The notes under the pieces are model-generated. The model was not told where the DNA came from. It did not search any database and saw only the letters and a program-made list of their open reading frames with translations. Below are positions 43,867 to 52,575 of a stretch of DNA of 54,304 nucleotides, in pieces. Position 1 is the stretch's first letter, and each line of letters begins with the position of its first letter. Origin of the DNA: Clostridia bacterium (lineage in GTDB: Bacteria; Bacillota; Clostridia; TANB77; CAG-508); assembly GCA_022797215.1 (NCBI GenBank), contig JAAWKD010000011.1, positions 1 to 54,304 of the forward strand, in the 5' to 3' direction. The position numbers and the translations under genes are program-made.

Positions 43867-46305
43867 ATGAGGCCATTTTGTATTGCTACCATAGGTGGAA
43901 TATTGGGAATTATTGTGGGGCTATACTTTAGAGGTATAGCTCTTTTTGTCATGTTTTTTATTTTATTCATTATATTCATGATATTACTTTTTACAAAGCT
44001 TATAAAAAAGAAAGGAAAAGTTTTTGCTATATTTTTAATTAGTTTTATCCTATTTTATAGTCATATTTGCTTACAAGAAAATAACTATGCAAACATAAAT
44101 CAGAAATATGCTCAAAAGGAAGTTGAAGTACAAGCAATTGTTATCAAAGATAGGATAGAAAAGGAGTATAAAGATGTTTACTATATTCAAGTAATAAAGA
44201 TAAAGGGACAAGATAAAAAGCAAAACTTTAAAATGGTGTTAAATGTAAAAAGGCAAAAAGAAAAGAAGATTTTATTGGAATATGGAGATATGGTCTACTT
44301 TAAGGGAATTTATGAACAGCCAGATGAAGCTAGAAATGAAGGAGGATTTGATTATAGCAAATACCTTAAAACAAAGGGGATAGCAGGAATAACTACGATA
44401 AAAGCAGAGGAAATAAAGGTGGTAGGTAAAAATCAGACTGGTGTGGTTGCAAGAGCTATACATGATATTAGACAAAATATAGTAGCAAAAGTAAGAAGAA
44501 TTTTGCCAGAAGATATTGCTAATTTGTGTACAGGATTATTGATAGGTGAGAAAACGCAATTATCAGAAGATATACAAGAGACGTTTCGAAAAAGTAGTTT
44601 ATCCCATATGCTAGCTATTTCAGGTGCTCATGTTTCATACATTTTACTAGGGATAACTACTTTTATTCAAAAGTTAAAACTTCATAAAAGGTGGGGAAAG
44701 GGCATTTTAATTCTCTTTTTCATTTTCTTTATGGCCTTAACAGAATTTACTCCATCTGTTACTAGAAGTTGTATTATGGTGATTTTACAATTGTTAGCAA
44801 GTATCTTATTTAGAAAATCAGATACTTATCAAAATTTAGCAATGAGTAGTTTTATCATTCTTCTCATAAATCCATATGCTTTATTAGAGATTGGATTTCA
44901 GCTCTCTTTTGGTGGAACTATTGGAATAGTAGTTTTTTCTAAGAAGTTACAAAGAATGAAAGATGATACTAAAAAAGAAAAGTTTACGAGTAAAAGGGGA
45001 GTACTAGTAGAAAAGACATTACACAAAGTAAAAGAAATGTGTATGGTTACTCTATCGGCTAATTTAGTTATTATTCCTATTATGATGTATTACTTTAATA
45101 CAATTTCACTTACTCTTTTCATTTCTAATTTATTGGCAAGCCCTATTTTAGGGATTAGCTTGATTTTAGGAATGATATTTATGATATCGTTTTTGATATT
45201 ACCTCTAGCAAAGTTAATTTCTTTGCTTTTATATTCTGTTTTACAAATACTTATATGGATAGCACAAGTTTCAAGTAATTTACCCTTTTCACAGATTTTA
45301 GTTCCAACGCCTAAAATATGGCAAATTCTATTATATTATCTAGTTCTAATACTTATCTTTTTTCATAAAGCTAAATTATTTCTCCAATATTCATTTATGC
45401 TTAAATATCGAAAAGCTATCATAGCTATGCTACTTCTTCTTGTTATTTCTCCCTCTATTTTACAAATCATTCCTGATAACAAATTAACCATTTCCTTTAT
45501 TGATGTGGGGCAAGGAGATAGTATGTTAATTCAAACGCCGTCTCGCAAAACCATATTGATAGATGGTGGGGGAAGTGAAACTGGTAGTTTTAATGTAGGA
45601 GAAAAGACAGTAATTCCCTATTTATTAGATAAAGGAATTATGAGCATTGATTATATGATTTTTTCTCATTTTGATAGTGACCATTGTCAAGGGCTGTTAA
45701 GTGTAATGGAAAAGCTAAAGGTAAAAAATGCTGTTATTAGTAACCAAGGTGAGAAGTCTAATAATTATATACAGTTTTTGAAAATAGCCAAAGCAAGGAA
45801 GGTGAAGGTTATATCAGTACAAGCAGGAGATAGGATTAACCTAGATAAAAAATGTTATTTGTCGATTCTTTTTCCAAAACAGGAACTTATTAAGGAAAAT
45901 GTATTAAATAACAATTCATTAGTAGCAAAGTTTATATATCAGCCAAAACCAGGTAAAGAATTGAGTATATTGCTTACAGGAGATATAGAGAAAATAGCAG
46001 AAAAACAGTTGATACAGATGTATCAAGATACAAATGAATTGCAAGCAAATATCTTAAAAGTAGCACATCATCGGTTCTAAAACATCTTCTACAATAGAAT
46101 TTTTAGAGTTAGTGAAGCCAAAGATTGCATTAATAGGAGTTGGAGAAAAGAATATGTTTGGACATCCAAGTCAAGTGACATTGGACAGTTTGACCAATTT
46201 GCGGAAGTAGAATTTATAGGACGGATGAAAGTGGAGAAATTACTATAACTATTAGTAGTAGGCGGAAATTTGAAAGTAAAAAAGAAAATAAAGGAATATC
46301 CATAG
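43867..46305 (+). CDS. comEC: ComEC-type DNA uptake channel with three CGG frameshifts
   Basis: ComEC carries transforming DNA across the membrane. N-terminal membrane part and OB-like domain (about 1-190), competence domain with LAISGAHVSYILLGI (about 249-263) and multiple helices to about 510, then a metallo-beta-lactamase-like domain with FIDVGQGDSMLIQ and HFDSDHCQGL. CGG at 46072-46074 cuts the VAHHGS motif; the zero frame stops at once. Skipping C gives AHHGSKTSSTIEFLELVKP. Two further CGG (46202-46204, 46263-46265) must likewise be skipped to give LTNLGSRIYRTDESGEITIT and then SRGNLKVKKK. Final length about 811. The third site is less certain since both frames end soon after. Confidence 0.9.
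46072..46075 (+). other. +1 frameshift site CGGT in comEC (first)
   Basis: Context CAT CAT C GGT TCT AAA. Zero frame stops two codons on (TAA, 46078-46080). The +1 frame gives the metallo-beta-lactamase His-His-Gly-Ser motif. Confidence 0.9.
46202..46205 (+). other. +1 frameshift site CGGA in comEC (second)
   Basis: Context AAT TTG C GGA AGT AGA. Zero frame gives Lys then TAG. The +1 frame gives GSRIYRTDESGEI, the usual ComEC ending pattern. Confidence 0.85.
46263..46266 (+). other. Possible +1 frameshift site CGGA in comEC (third)
   Basis: Context AGT AGG C GGA AAT TTG. Both frames end within 20 codons (TAG at 46303 in +1), so this site is consistent with the others but not independently proven. 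Confidence 0.6.
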
Positions 46306-46359
46306 AACACATATAGAAGAGATGAAACAAGCAAAGAGTAAGGAAATGAGAACTTAAAG

Positions 46360-46383
46360 TTTGCAACTATTTATTAGTTGCAA
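46360..46383 (+). other. Hairpin between comEC and hicA
   Basis: TTTGCAACT pairs with AGTTGCAAA around a 6-nt loop. It is followed by A-rich sequence, so it may not terminate transcription on the plus strand. Confidence 0.5.
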
Positions 46384-46408
46384 AAAATCAAGAGAAGGAG
46401 TATAATAT

Positions 46409-46684
46409 ATGAGTAAGATAGAAAAACTATTAACAAGGCTATATAGCAAACCAAAAGATTTTACCTATCAAGAATTAAAAACTTTGGTAGAACAACTTGG
46501 ATTTATAGAATATAATAAAGGTAAGACTTCTGGTTCAAGAGTAAAATTTAAAAATGAAAGATGTGATGTGACTATAGAATTACATAAACCACACAATACA
46601 GGAAATATATTAAAACCATACCAAATAAAAAATATATTAATAGGAATTGGTTTATGCAGAGAAGGGAGAGGTAGAAATGGATAA
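46409..46684 (+). CDS. hicA: HicA-family toxin
   Basis: 91 residues; AGAAGGAG lies about 9 nt before the ATG. The product shows the HicA double-stranded-RNA-binding-like fold: FTYQELKTLVEQLGF, then GKTSGSRVKFKN and LHKPHNTGNILKPYQIKNILI. The usual catalytic His of GSH is replaced by Arg (GSR), as I recall for a common clostridial HicA variant with LHKPH. Its end overlaps the hicB start by 8 nt. HicA toxins cleave mRNA. Confidence 0.85.
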   Translation: MSKIEKLLTRLYSKPKDFTYQELKTLVEQLGFIEYNKGKTSGSRVKFKNERCDVTIELHKPHNTGNILKPYQIKNILIGIGLCREGRGRNG

Positions 46685-47036
46685 TATAATGACGTACAAA
46701 GGATATTGGGCAAAGATTAAATATAGTGATGAAGATGAATGTTTTTGTGGTTCAATAGATGGGTTGGAACATGCTAGTATTTCATTTGAAGGGGATACTG
46801 TTGAAGAACTAAAAAAGGATTTTCAAGATGCAATAGATAGCTATTTAGAGACTTGTAAAGGGACTAATTCTATACCAGAAAAACAATATAAAGGGAGTTT
46901 TAATGTACGTATAGAGCCAGAATTACACAGAAAAGCTACATTATTTGCGGAAAGTTTTAATATTTCGCTAAACCAATTTGTAGCCAAAGCAATTCGTGAT
47001 GAAATAGAAGCTTGTGAAAGCAAAAGAGTTAAATAA
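46677..47036 (+). CDS. hicB: HicB-family antitoxin
   Basis: ATG at 46677 with GGGAGAGG upstream; 119 residues. MTYKGYWAKIKYSDEDECFCGSIDGL and SFEGDTVEELKKDFQDAIDSYLETC form the degenerate RNase H-like HicB domain. The C-terminal NVRIEPELHRKATLFAESFNISLNQFVAKAI is a ribbon-helix-helix DNA-binding part. It neutralises HicA and represses the operon in known systems. Followed by a strong hairpin terminator. Confidence 0.92.
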   Translation: MDNIMTYKGYWAKIKYSDEDECFCGSIDGLEHASISFEGDTVEELKKDFQDAIDSYLETCKGTNSIPEKQYKGSFNVRIEPELHRKATLFAESFNISLNQFVAKAIRDEIEACESKRVK

Positions 47037-47043
47037 AAGTAAC

Positions 47044-47076
47044 AAGGGACGTAGAATGTAATATCCTACGTCCCTT
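47044..47076. terminator. Bidirectional terminator after hicB
   Basis: AAGGGACGTAG and CTACGTCCCTT form a perfect 11-bp stem between converging genes. Confidence 0.85.
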
Positions 47077-47085
47077 ATGATACCA

Positions 47086-47529
47086 TCAATTTATGATATC
47101 TTTGAGGAATTCTAGTAGTTCAGTATCTTCTTGCTCTGTGTAGCCAAGGACAATCTTCATGTCATTATGGCTAAAAGTAATTGTTGAATTGGTCTTTTTT
47201 ACAGAACATGGCAACTGAAGAACAACCATATCATTTTCGGCTTTGTAAATCAGTGTGTCTTCTCTCAGCGTAAGGGTATAAGATGGTGAAGTGGTGAAAG
47301 AAGAAATCAGCGATATCAACCAAAGAATGAATAAGGCAATTATGAGATGACTAAAGGCGGCCATAAGGGAGGAAGAATTAAGTTGAAACATACTTACTAT
47401 TACCAAAAACAATGCACGAATAATGAGAGCAATACATACCAAGCATAGCAGTCCGAGAATGTTCTCTACACCAGCAGAGGCTTTTTTTCCTTCTTTCCGA
47501 AAGACCTTTTCTTCCTTAGAATTACACAT
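47086..47529 (-). CDS. 147-residue membrane protein, minus-strand cassette gene
   Basis: ATG complementary to 47527-47529 with AGGAGGAAT upstream. The product begins MCNSKEEKVFRKEGKKASAG, has two membrane helices (about 25-48 and 60-82) and a C-terminal beta-rich domain (about 90-147: YTLTLREDTLIYKAEN, ITFSHNDMKIVLGY) that resembles a PH-like membrane protein domain. Codon 11 is an in-frame CGG; a +1 shift there would stop after 20 residues. Codon use is GC-richer than neighbouring genes. Function unknown. Confidence 0.75.
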   Translation of the reverse strand: MCNSKEEKVFRKEGKKASAGVENILGLLCLVCIALIIRALFLVIVSMFQLNSSSLMAAFSHLIIALFILWLISLISSFTTSPSYTLTLREDTLIYKAENDMVVLQLPCSVKKTNSTITFSHNDMKIVLGYTEQEDTELLEFLKDIIN

Positions 47530-47581
47530 GATAATTCCTCCTAAAAATTTTTTGGTATACACAAAGTATACGAATAACAAT

Positions 47582-47610
47582 ATTATACCATACTTTATGT
47601 AAAACTGCAA
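47582..47610 (-). promoter_or_regulatory. Promoter of the 147-aa minus-strand gene
   Basis: TTGCAG, 17-bp spacer and TATAAT on the minus strand. TTTACATAAAGTATGGTATAATAT (47580-47603) matches the promoter region at 19552-19575 with only two differences. Confidence 0.8.
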
Positions 47611-47625
47611 AATTGAAAAAAATCA

Positions 47626-47654
47626 TTTACAATAAAAAGTTGTTAGTATATAAT
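47626..47654 (+). promoter_or_regulatory. Promoter of adhE
   Basis: TTTACA, 17-bp spacer and TATAAT, about 120 bp before the ATG, divergent from the small minus-strand gene. Confidence 0.65.
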
Positions 47655-47771
47655 AGGAAACAATGGAAATAATAAAACAAAAGCAATTAAAATTTTGCAT
47701 TTTTTAGGAGAGTTTTAATACAATAAAAAGATGTATGAATTTTGAAAAAATACAAAAAAGGAGATAAGAAA

Positions 47772-50381
47772 ATGGCAAAAGAAATTAGTGAAGAAGAGAA
47801 AAATCGTATTCAAGATATGATTAATGGCTTAGTAGAAAGAGCAAAAAAGGCATCAGAAGAATATTTGAAGCTAGACCAAGAGCAAGTAGACGAAATCATT
47901 AAACAAATGTCTATGGCAGGTTTAGAACATCATATGGAACTTGCTAAAATGGCAGTAGAAGAAACAGGACGTGGAATTTACGAAGACAAAATTACAAAGA
48001 ATATGTTTGCAACAGAATATATTTATCATAGTATCAAATATGATAAAACAGTTGGTGTTATTTCTGAAAATGAAGAAGAAGGATATGAAGAAATTGCAGA
48101 GCCAATTGGTATTATAGCAGGTGTTACACCTGTAACAAACCCAACATCTACAACTATGTTTAAGTCTATTATTGCAGCTAAAACAAGAAATGTTATCATT
48201 TTTGGATTTCACCCATCAGCACAAAAAAGCAGTAGTAGAGCAGCAGAAATTTTAAGAGATGCAGCAGTTAAAGCAGGGGCACCAGAAGATTGTATTTTAT
48301 GGATTCCAGAGCCATCTATTACAGCAACTACACTTTTAATGAATCACCCAGATGTTAATTTGATTTTAGCAACTGGTGGAAGCGGAATGGTAAAATCAGC
48401 TTATTCTTGTGGAAAACCAGCCTTAGGTGTAGGACCAGGAAATGTTCCTTGCTATATTGATAAAACAGCTAAATTAAAAACTTCTGTTAATGATTTAGTA
48501 TTATCAAAATCTTTCGATAATGGTATGATTTGTGCTTCTGAGCAATCTGTTATTGTAGATAAAGAAATTAGCAAAGAATTTGAGAGATTAATGAAGGAAG
48601 CAGGATGCTATTTCTTAAATGCAGAACAAACACAAAAATTAAGAGATAGTATGTTCATTGAAGAAAAGGGATGTGCCTTAAATGCGGATATCGTAGGAAA
48701 AAGTCCTTATGATATAGCAAAAGGAGCAGGAATAGAAGTACCACAAGATACAAAAGTATTAGTACTAAAAGAAAATGGAGTAGGCATTGAATATCCATTT
48801 TCAAAAGAAAAGTTAAGCCCTGTACTTGCTTACTATATTGTAAAAGGTGCAGATGAAGGAATTGAACTTGCTGAAAAACTAATTGAATTTGGTGGGCTAG
48901 GACATTCAGCAGTTATTCATTCAGAAGATAAAGAAACCATTCGCAAATTCTCAGAACGAGTAAAAGTAGGAAGAATTATTGTCAATTCTCCATCTACTCA
49001 TGGAGCAATTGGTGATATTTATAATACCAATATGCCATCATTGACTCTTGGTTGTGGAACTTTTGGTGGAAACTCTACAACAGCAAATGTATCAAGCGTT
49101 AATCTAGTAAATGTAAAAAGAGTAGCAAAAAGGAGAGTTAATATGCAATGGTTCAAAATTCCTGATAAAATCTATTTTGAAGCAGGCTCTATTCAATACT
49201 TAGAAAAGATGCCTAATATTTCAAGAGCATTTATTGTAACAGACCCAGGAATGGTAAAATTCGGCTATGTAGATAAAATCTTATATCACCTAAGAAAAAG
49301 AAAAGGATATGTACATTCACAAATTTTTTCAGATGTAGAGTCAGACCCATCATTTGAAACTGTATATAGAGGAGTAGAAATGATGAGAGGCTTTAATCCT
49401 GATGTTATTATTGCATTAGGTGGAGGAAGTGCCATTGATGCTGCAAAAGGAATGTGGTTATTCTATGAACATCCAGAGGCAGATGCTGAAGGTATGAAGC
49501 TAAAATTTATGGATATTCGTAAACGTACGTATAAATTCCCAACATTAGGAAATAAGTCAAAAATGGTAGCAATTCCAACAACATCTGGAACAGGTTCTGA
49601 AGTAACATCGTTTGCTGTTATTTCTGATAAAGTAAATAACAAGAAATATCCATTAGCAGATTATGAATTAACACCAGATGTAGCAATTATAGATCCAGAT
49701 TTAGTTATGAGCTTACCACAAACTATTACAGCAGATACAGGAATGGATGTATTAACACATGCTATTGAAGCTTATGTTTCAAACATGGCATCAGATTATA
49801 CAGATGGATTGGCAGAAAAGGCGGTAGAACTAGTATTTAAGAATTTAAGAGAAGCATATTATCATGGAGACAATAGCTTTGCAAGAGAGAAAATGCATAA
49901 TGCAAGTACCATTGCTGGTATGGCATTTACAAATGCTTTCTTGGGAATTAATCACTCTTTAGCACACAAGATAGGTGCAGAGTTTCATATGCCACATGGA
50001 AGAATTAATGCTATTTTATTACCATATGTAGTTCGTTATAATAGCAAAATGCCAAGTAAATTTGTATCATTCCCTAAATATGAGTACTTTATAGCAGACC
50101 AAAAATATGCAGATTTATCAAGAAGAATGAATTTCCCTGCATATACAAATGACGAAGGAGTCAATTCCTTAATTTCAGAAATTCAAAAATTAAATGCAGA
50201 CTTAAATATTCCAAGGTCTTTCCAAGAAGCTGGAATATCAGAGCAAGAGTTCTTAAGTAAAGTAGATATGTTAGCAGATAGAGCATTTGAAGACCAATGT
50301 ACTACTGCAAATCCAAGACTTCCATTAGTAGAAGAACTAAAACAAATCTTATTAGACAGCTATTATGGAAGAGAAGCTTAA
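47772..50381 (+). CDS. adhE: Bifunctional acetaldehyde-CoA/alcohol dehydrogenase
   Basis: AdhE reduces acetyl-CoA to acetaldehyde and then to ethanol, using NADH twice, and usually forms spirosomes. I start at ATG 47772 (AAAGGAG upstream); 869 residues. The N-terminal aldehyde dehydrogenase half has catalytic Cys254 in NGMICASEQS; the C-terminal iron alcohol dehydrogenase half has GGGSAIDAAKG, PTTSGTGSEVT and His-rich metal-binding segments (LTHAIEAYVS, INHSLAHKIG, PHGRINA). No in-frame CGG. Fermentative metabolism is implied. Confidence 0.97.
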   Translation: MAKEISEEEKNRIQDMINGLVERAKKASEEYLKLDQEQVDEIIKQMSMAGLEHHMELAKMAVEETGRGIYEDKITKNMFATEYIYHSIKYDKTVGVISENEEEGYEEIAEPIGIIAGVTPVTNPTSTTMFKSIIAAKTRNVIIFGFHPSAQKSSSRAAEILRDAAVKAGAPEDCILWIPEPSITATTLLMNHPDVNLILATGGSGMVKSAYSCGKPALGVGPGNVPCYIDKTAKLKTSVNDLVLSKSFDNGMICASEQSVIVDKEISKEFERLMKEAGCYFLNAEQTQKLRDSMFIEEKGCALNADIVGKSPYDIAKGAGIEVPQDTKVLVLKENGVGIEYPFSKEKLSPVLAYYIVKGADEGIELAEKLIEFGGLGHSAVIHSEDKETIRKFSERVKVGRIIVNSPSTHGAIGDIYNTNMPSLTLGCGTFGGNSTTANVSSVNLVNVKRVAKRRVNMQWFKIPDKIYFEAGSIQYLEKMPNISRAFIVTDPGMVKFGYVDKILYHLRKRKGYVHSQIFSDVESDPSFETVYRGVEMMRGFNPDVIIALGGGSAIDAAKGMWLFYEHPEADAEGMKLKFMDIRKRTYKFPTLGNKSKMVAIPTTSGTGSEVTSFAVISDKVNNKKYPLADYELTPDVAIIDPDLVMSLPQTITADTGMDVLTHAIEAYVSNMASDYTDGLAEKAVELVFKNLREAYYHGDNSFAREKMHNASTIAGMAFTNAFLGINHSLAHKIGAEFHMPHGRINAILLPYVVRYNSKMPSKFVSFPKYEYFIADQKYADLSRRMNFPAYTNDEGVNSLISEIQKLNADLNIPRSFQEAGISEQEFLSKVDMLADRAFEDQCTTANPRLPLVEELKQILLDSYYGREA

Positions 50382-50404
50382 GATAATATCTATAGTTGAA
50401 ATAG

Positions 50405-50474
50405 ATACAAGCATTACGAGTAAAGATACCTAGCCGAGAAGCAGGAATAGGTTTTTTACAAGTAATGCTTGTAT
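50405..50474 (+). other. Long hairpin between adhE and gatC
   Basis: A perfect 13-bp stem ATACAAGCATTAC/GTAATGCTTGTAT encloses about 44 nt with its own ACCTA..TAGGT pairing. It could be the adhE terminator (followed by TTTT) or a leader structure for gatC. Confidence 0.6.
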
Positions 50475-50530
50475 TTTATGGAAAAAACGGATATAATAAA
50501 GCACATAGAAAAGAGAGGAGTTGGACTAGA

Positions 50531-50815
50531 GTGCAAGTATCAAGAGAAGAGTTATTACACATTGCAAATTTGGCAAGTCTAAATTTAAAAGAGGAAGAAA
50601 TAGACAACTATTTGCTAAACTTACAAGATATTTTAAATTTTGCAAATATTGTTAGCAAGGCTCCAGTAGAGAATTTAGCAGAAACAATTGGAGCGAATGA
50701 TAGTTATAATGCATTTCGTAAAGACGAAATAAAAACATTTGAAGCTAATGAGTTATTAATGAGTAATGCACCAGAAGCAGAGAGAAATATGTTTAAGATA
50801 CCTAAAGTTCTCTAA
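50531..50815 (+). CDS. gatC: Glutamyl/aspartyl-tRNA amidotransferase subunit C
   Basis: GTG start at 50531 (GAGAGGAG upstream); 94 residues. It begins MQVSREELLHIANLASLNLKEEEI and contains LQDILNFANIVSKAPVENLAETI, the usual GatC pattern that wraps GatA and GatB. Sequence in frame upstream of 50531 overlaps the hairpin and is not coding. GatCAB makes Gln-tRNA and/or Asn-tRNA by amidation. Confidence 0.93.
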   Translation: MQVSREELLHIANLASLNLKEEEIDNYLLNLQDILNFANIVSKAPVENLAETIGANDSYNAFRKDEIKTFEANELLMSNAPEAERNMFKIPKVL

Positions 50816-51000
50816 TCTGTTCGAGCAAAGCGAGTTACAGAGTAGAGATGCAATTGAGCAAAGCTAAATTAAGTTAACTGTGCGAAACGAAAGTTAAGTT
50901 AGCTGTTAGGAACGAAGTGACTTTACAGATAACTTATGCGTAACGAAGTGAGCTACAGATAGCTTATATGTGGCAAAGCGAAATTGTAGACCTTAGAAAA
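50816..51000. repeat. Intergenic repeat-like sequence before gatA
   Basis: Short degenerate units (GCGAAACG, GAAGTGA, GAGCTACAGATAACTTAT) match parts of the 72-bp tandem repeat at 23586-23800. No open frame. Confidence 0.65.
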
Positions 51001-51014
51001 AAGGAGGGCTAACA

Positions 51015-52484
51015 ATGAATATAACAGATTTAACTGTACATGAATTGAAAGAAAAGTTAGAAAAAAAAGAATTAACAGCCACTGAAGTTACAAGGGCTTA
51101 TGTAGAAAGAATAAATGAGAAAGAACAAGAGGTACAAGCTTTTATTACTACTTTAACAGATGAAGCAGTAGAAAAGGCAAAGAAAATAGATGAGAAAAAA
51201 GCAAAAGGTGAAATAACATCACCTTTTGCAGGAATTCCAGTAGGAATTAAAGATAATATTTGTATGAAAGGTGTTAAGACAACTTGCGCATCTAAGATGC
51301 TAGAAAATTTTGTTGCTCCATATGATGCAACAGTAACAGAAAAGCTAAATCAAGAAGAATTGATACCACTAGGAAAACTTAATATGGATGAGTTTGCTAT
51401 GGGAGCTTCTACGGAATATTCCTATTTTCAGAAGACTAAAAATCCATGGAATTTGAGTACTGTACCAGGGGGATCATCTGGGGGAAGTGCTGCAGCAGTA
51501 GCGGTAAACTTAGTACCATGGGCACTAGGATCTGATACAGGAGGATCTATTCGTCAACCTGCTAGTTTTTGTGGTGTAGTAGGATTAAAACCAACTTATG
51601 GATTGGTATCCCGCTATGGATTAGTAGCCTTTGCATCTTCTTTAGATCAAATTGGACCAATTACAAAAGATGTACAAGATAGTGCTATTTTATTAAACTT
51701 AATTAGTGGACATGATGAAAAAGATTCAACATCTATGAACTTAGAGAAAAAAGATTATACAAAGGCACTAAAAAATGATGTAAAAGGTTTGAAAATTGGA
51801 ATTCCAAAGGAATGGTATGGAGAGGGAATTAATCCAGAAGTAAAAGAAAAATTAGAACAGGCAATTGAACAATATAAAGAGCTAGGAGCAATTGTAGAGG
51901 AGTGTTCTTTAGATGTAGCAAATTATGCTTTAGCTACTTACTATATCATTGCTTGTGCAGAAGCAAGTTCTAACTTAGGAAGATTTGATGGGATTCGCTA
52001 TGGATATAGAACAGAGAATTATACAAATCTAAAAGAACTATTCAAAAATTCTAGAAGTGAAGGATTTGGAGCTGAAGTAAAAAGAAGAATTATTTTAGGT
52101 ACTTATGTATTATCTTCTGGTTATTATGATGCTTATTACAAAAAAGCACAACAGGTAAGAACTTTAGTAAAACAAAAATTTGATGAAGCATTTGAAAAAT
52201 ATGATGTGTTATTAACTCCAACATCACCAAATGTAGCTTTTGAAATAGGAACAAAATCTAATAATCCATTAGAAATGTATTTATCAGATATTTGTACAGT
52301 TTCAGTAAATATTGCAGGACTTCCAGGAATTTCAATTCCTTGTGGAGTAGATAGTAAAGGGATGCCTATTGGGATGCAATTAATCGGAAACCGTTTTGCA
52401 GAAGAAACTATTTTAAATGTAGCATATACGTATGAGCAAAAAACAAAATTTAGAGAAAATTATCAACCTAAATTTTTAATTTAA
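51015..52484 (+). CDS. gatA: Glutamyl/aspartyl-tRNA amidotransferase subunit A
   Basis: The amidase subunit, releasing ammonia from glutamine. 489 residues; AAGGAGG before the ATG. The amidase-signature Ser-Ser-Lys site is visible: Lys in IPVGIKDN (about 79), and [15 protein letters not shown] with [18 protein letters not shown] (about 151-194). Length and termini are standard. No in-frame CGG. Confidence 0.97.
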   Translation: MNITDLTVHELKEKLEKKELTATEVTRAYVERINEKEQEVQAFITTLTDEAVEKAKKIDEKKAKGEITSPFAGIPVGIKDNICMKGVKTTCASKMLENFVAPYDATVTEKLNQEELIPLGKLNMDEFAMGASTEYSYFQKTKNPWNLSTVPGGSSGGSAAAVAVNLVPWALGSDTGGSIRQPASFCGVVGLKPTYGLVSRYGLVAFASSLDQIGPITKDVQDSAILLNLISGHDEKDSTSMNLEKKDYTKALKNDVKGLKIGIPKEWYGEGINPEVKEKLEQAIEQYKELGAIVEECSLDVANYALATYYIIACAEASSNLGRFDGIRYGYRTENYTNLKELFKNSRSEGFGAEVKRRIILGTYVLSSGYYDAYYKKAQQVRTLVKQKFDEAFEKYDVLLTPTSPNVAFEIGTKSNNPLEMYLSDICTVSVNIAGLPGISIPCGVDSKGMPIGMQLIGNRFAEETILNVAYTYEQKTKFRENYQPKFLI

Positions 52485-52575
52485 GTATATTACAATGTTT
52501 GATCTTGTCATTCAAAAGCTTTAGAGAATTTATAAATGTAATACTTAATTTAAAAAAATTGAAGGAGGAAAATAA

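Noticed and set aside
46409..46684. HicA inactive because GSH is GSR
   Set aside because: As far as I recall, GSR with a later LHKPH is common in clostridial HicA proteins, so the toxin is probably intact.
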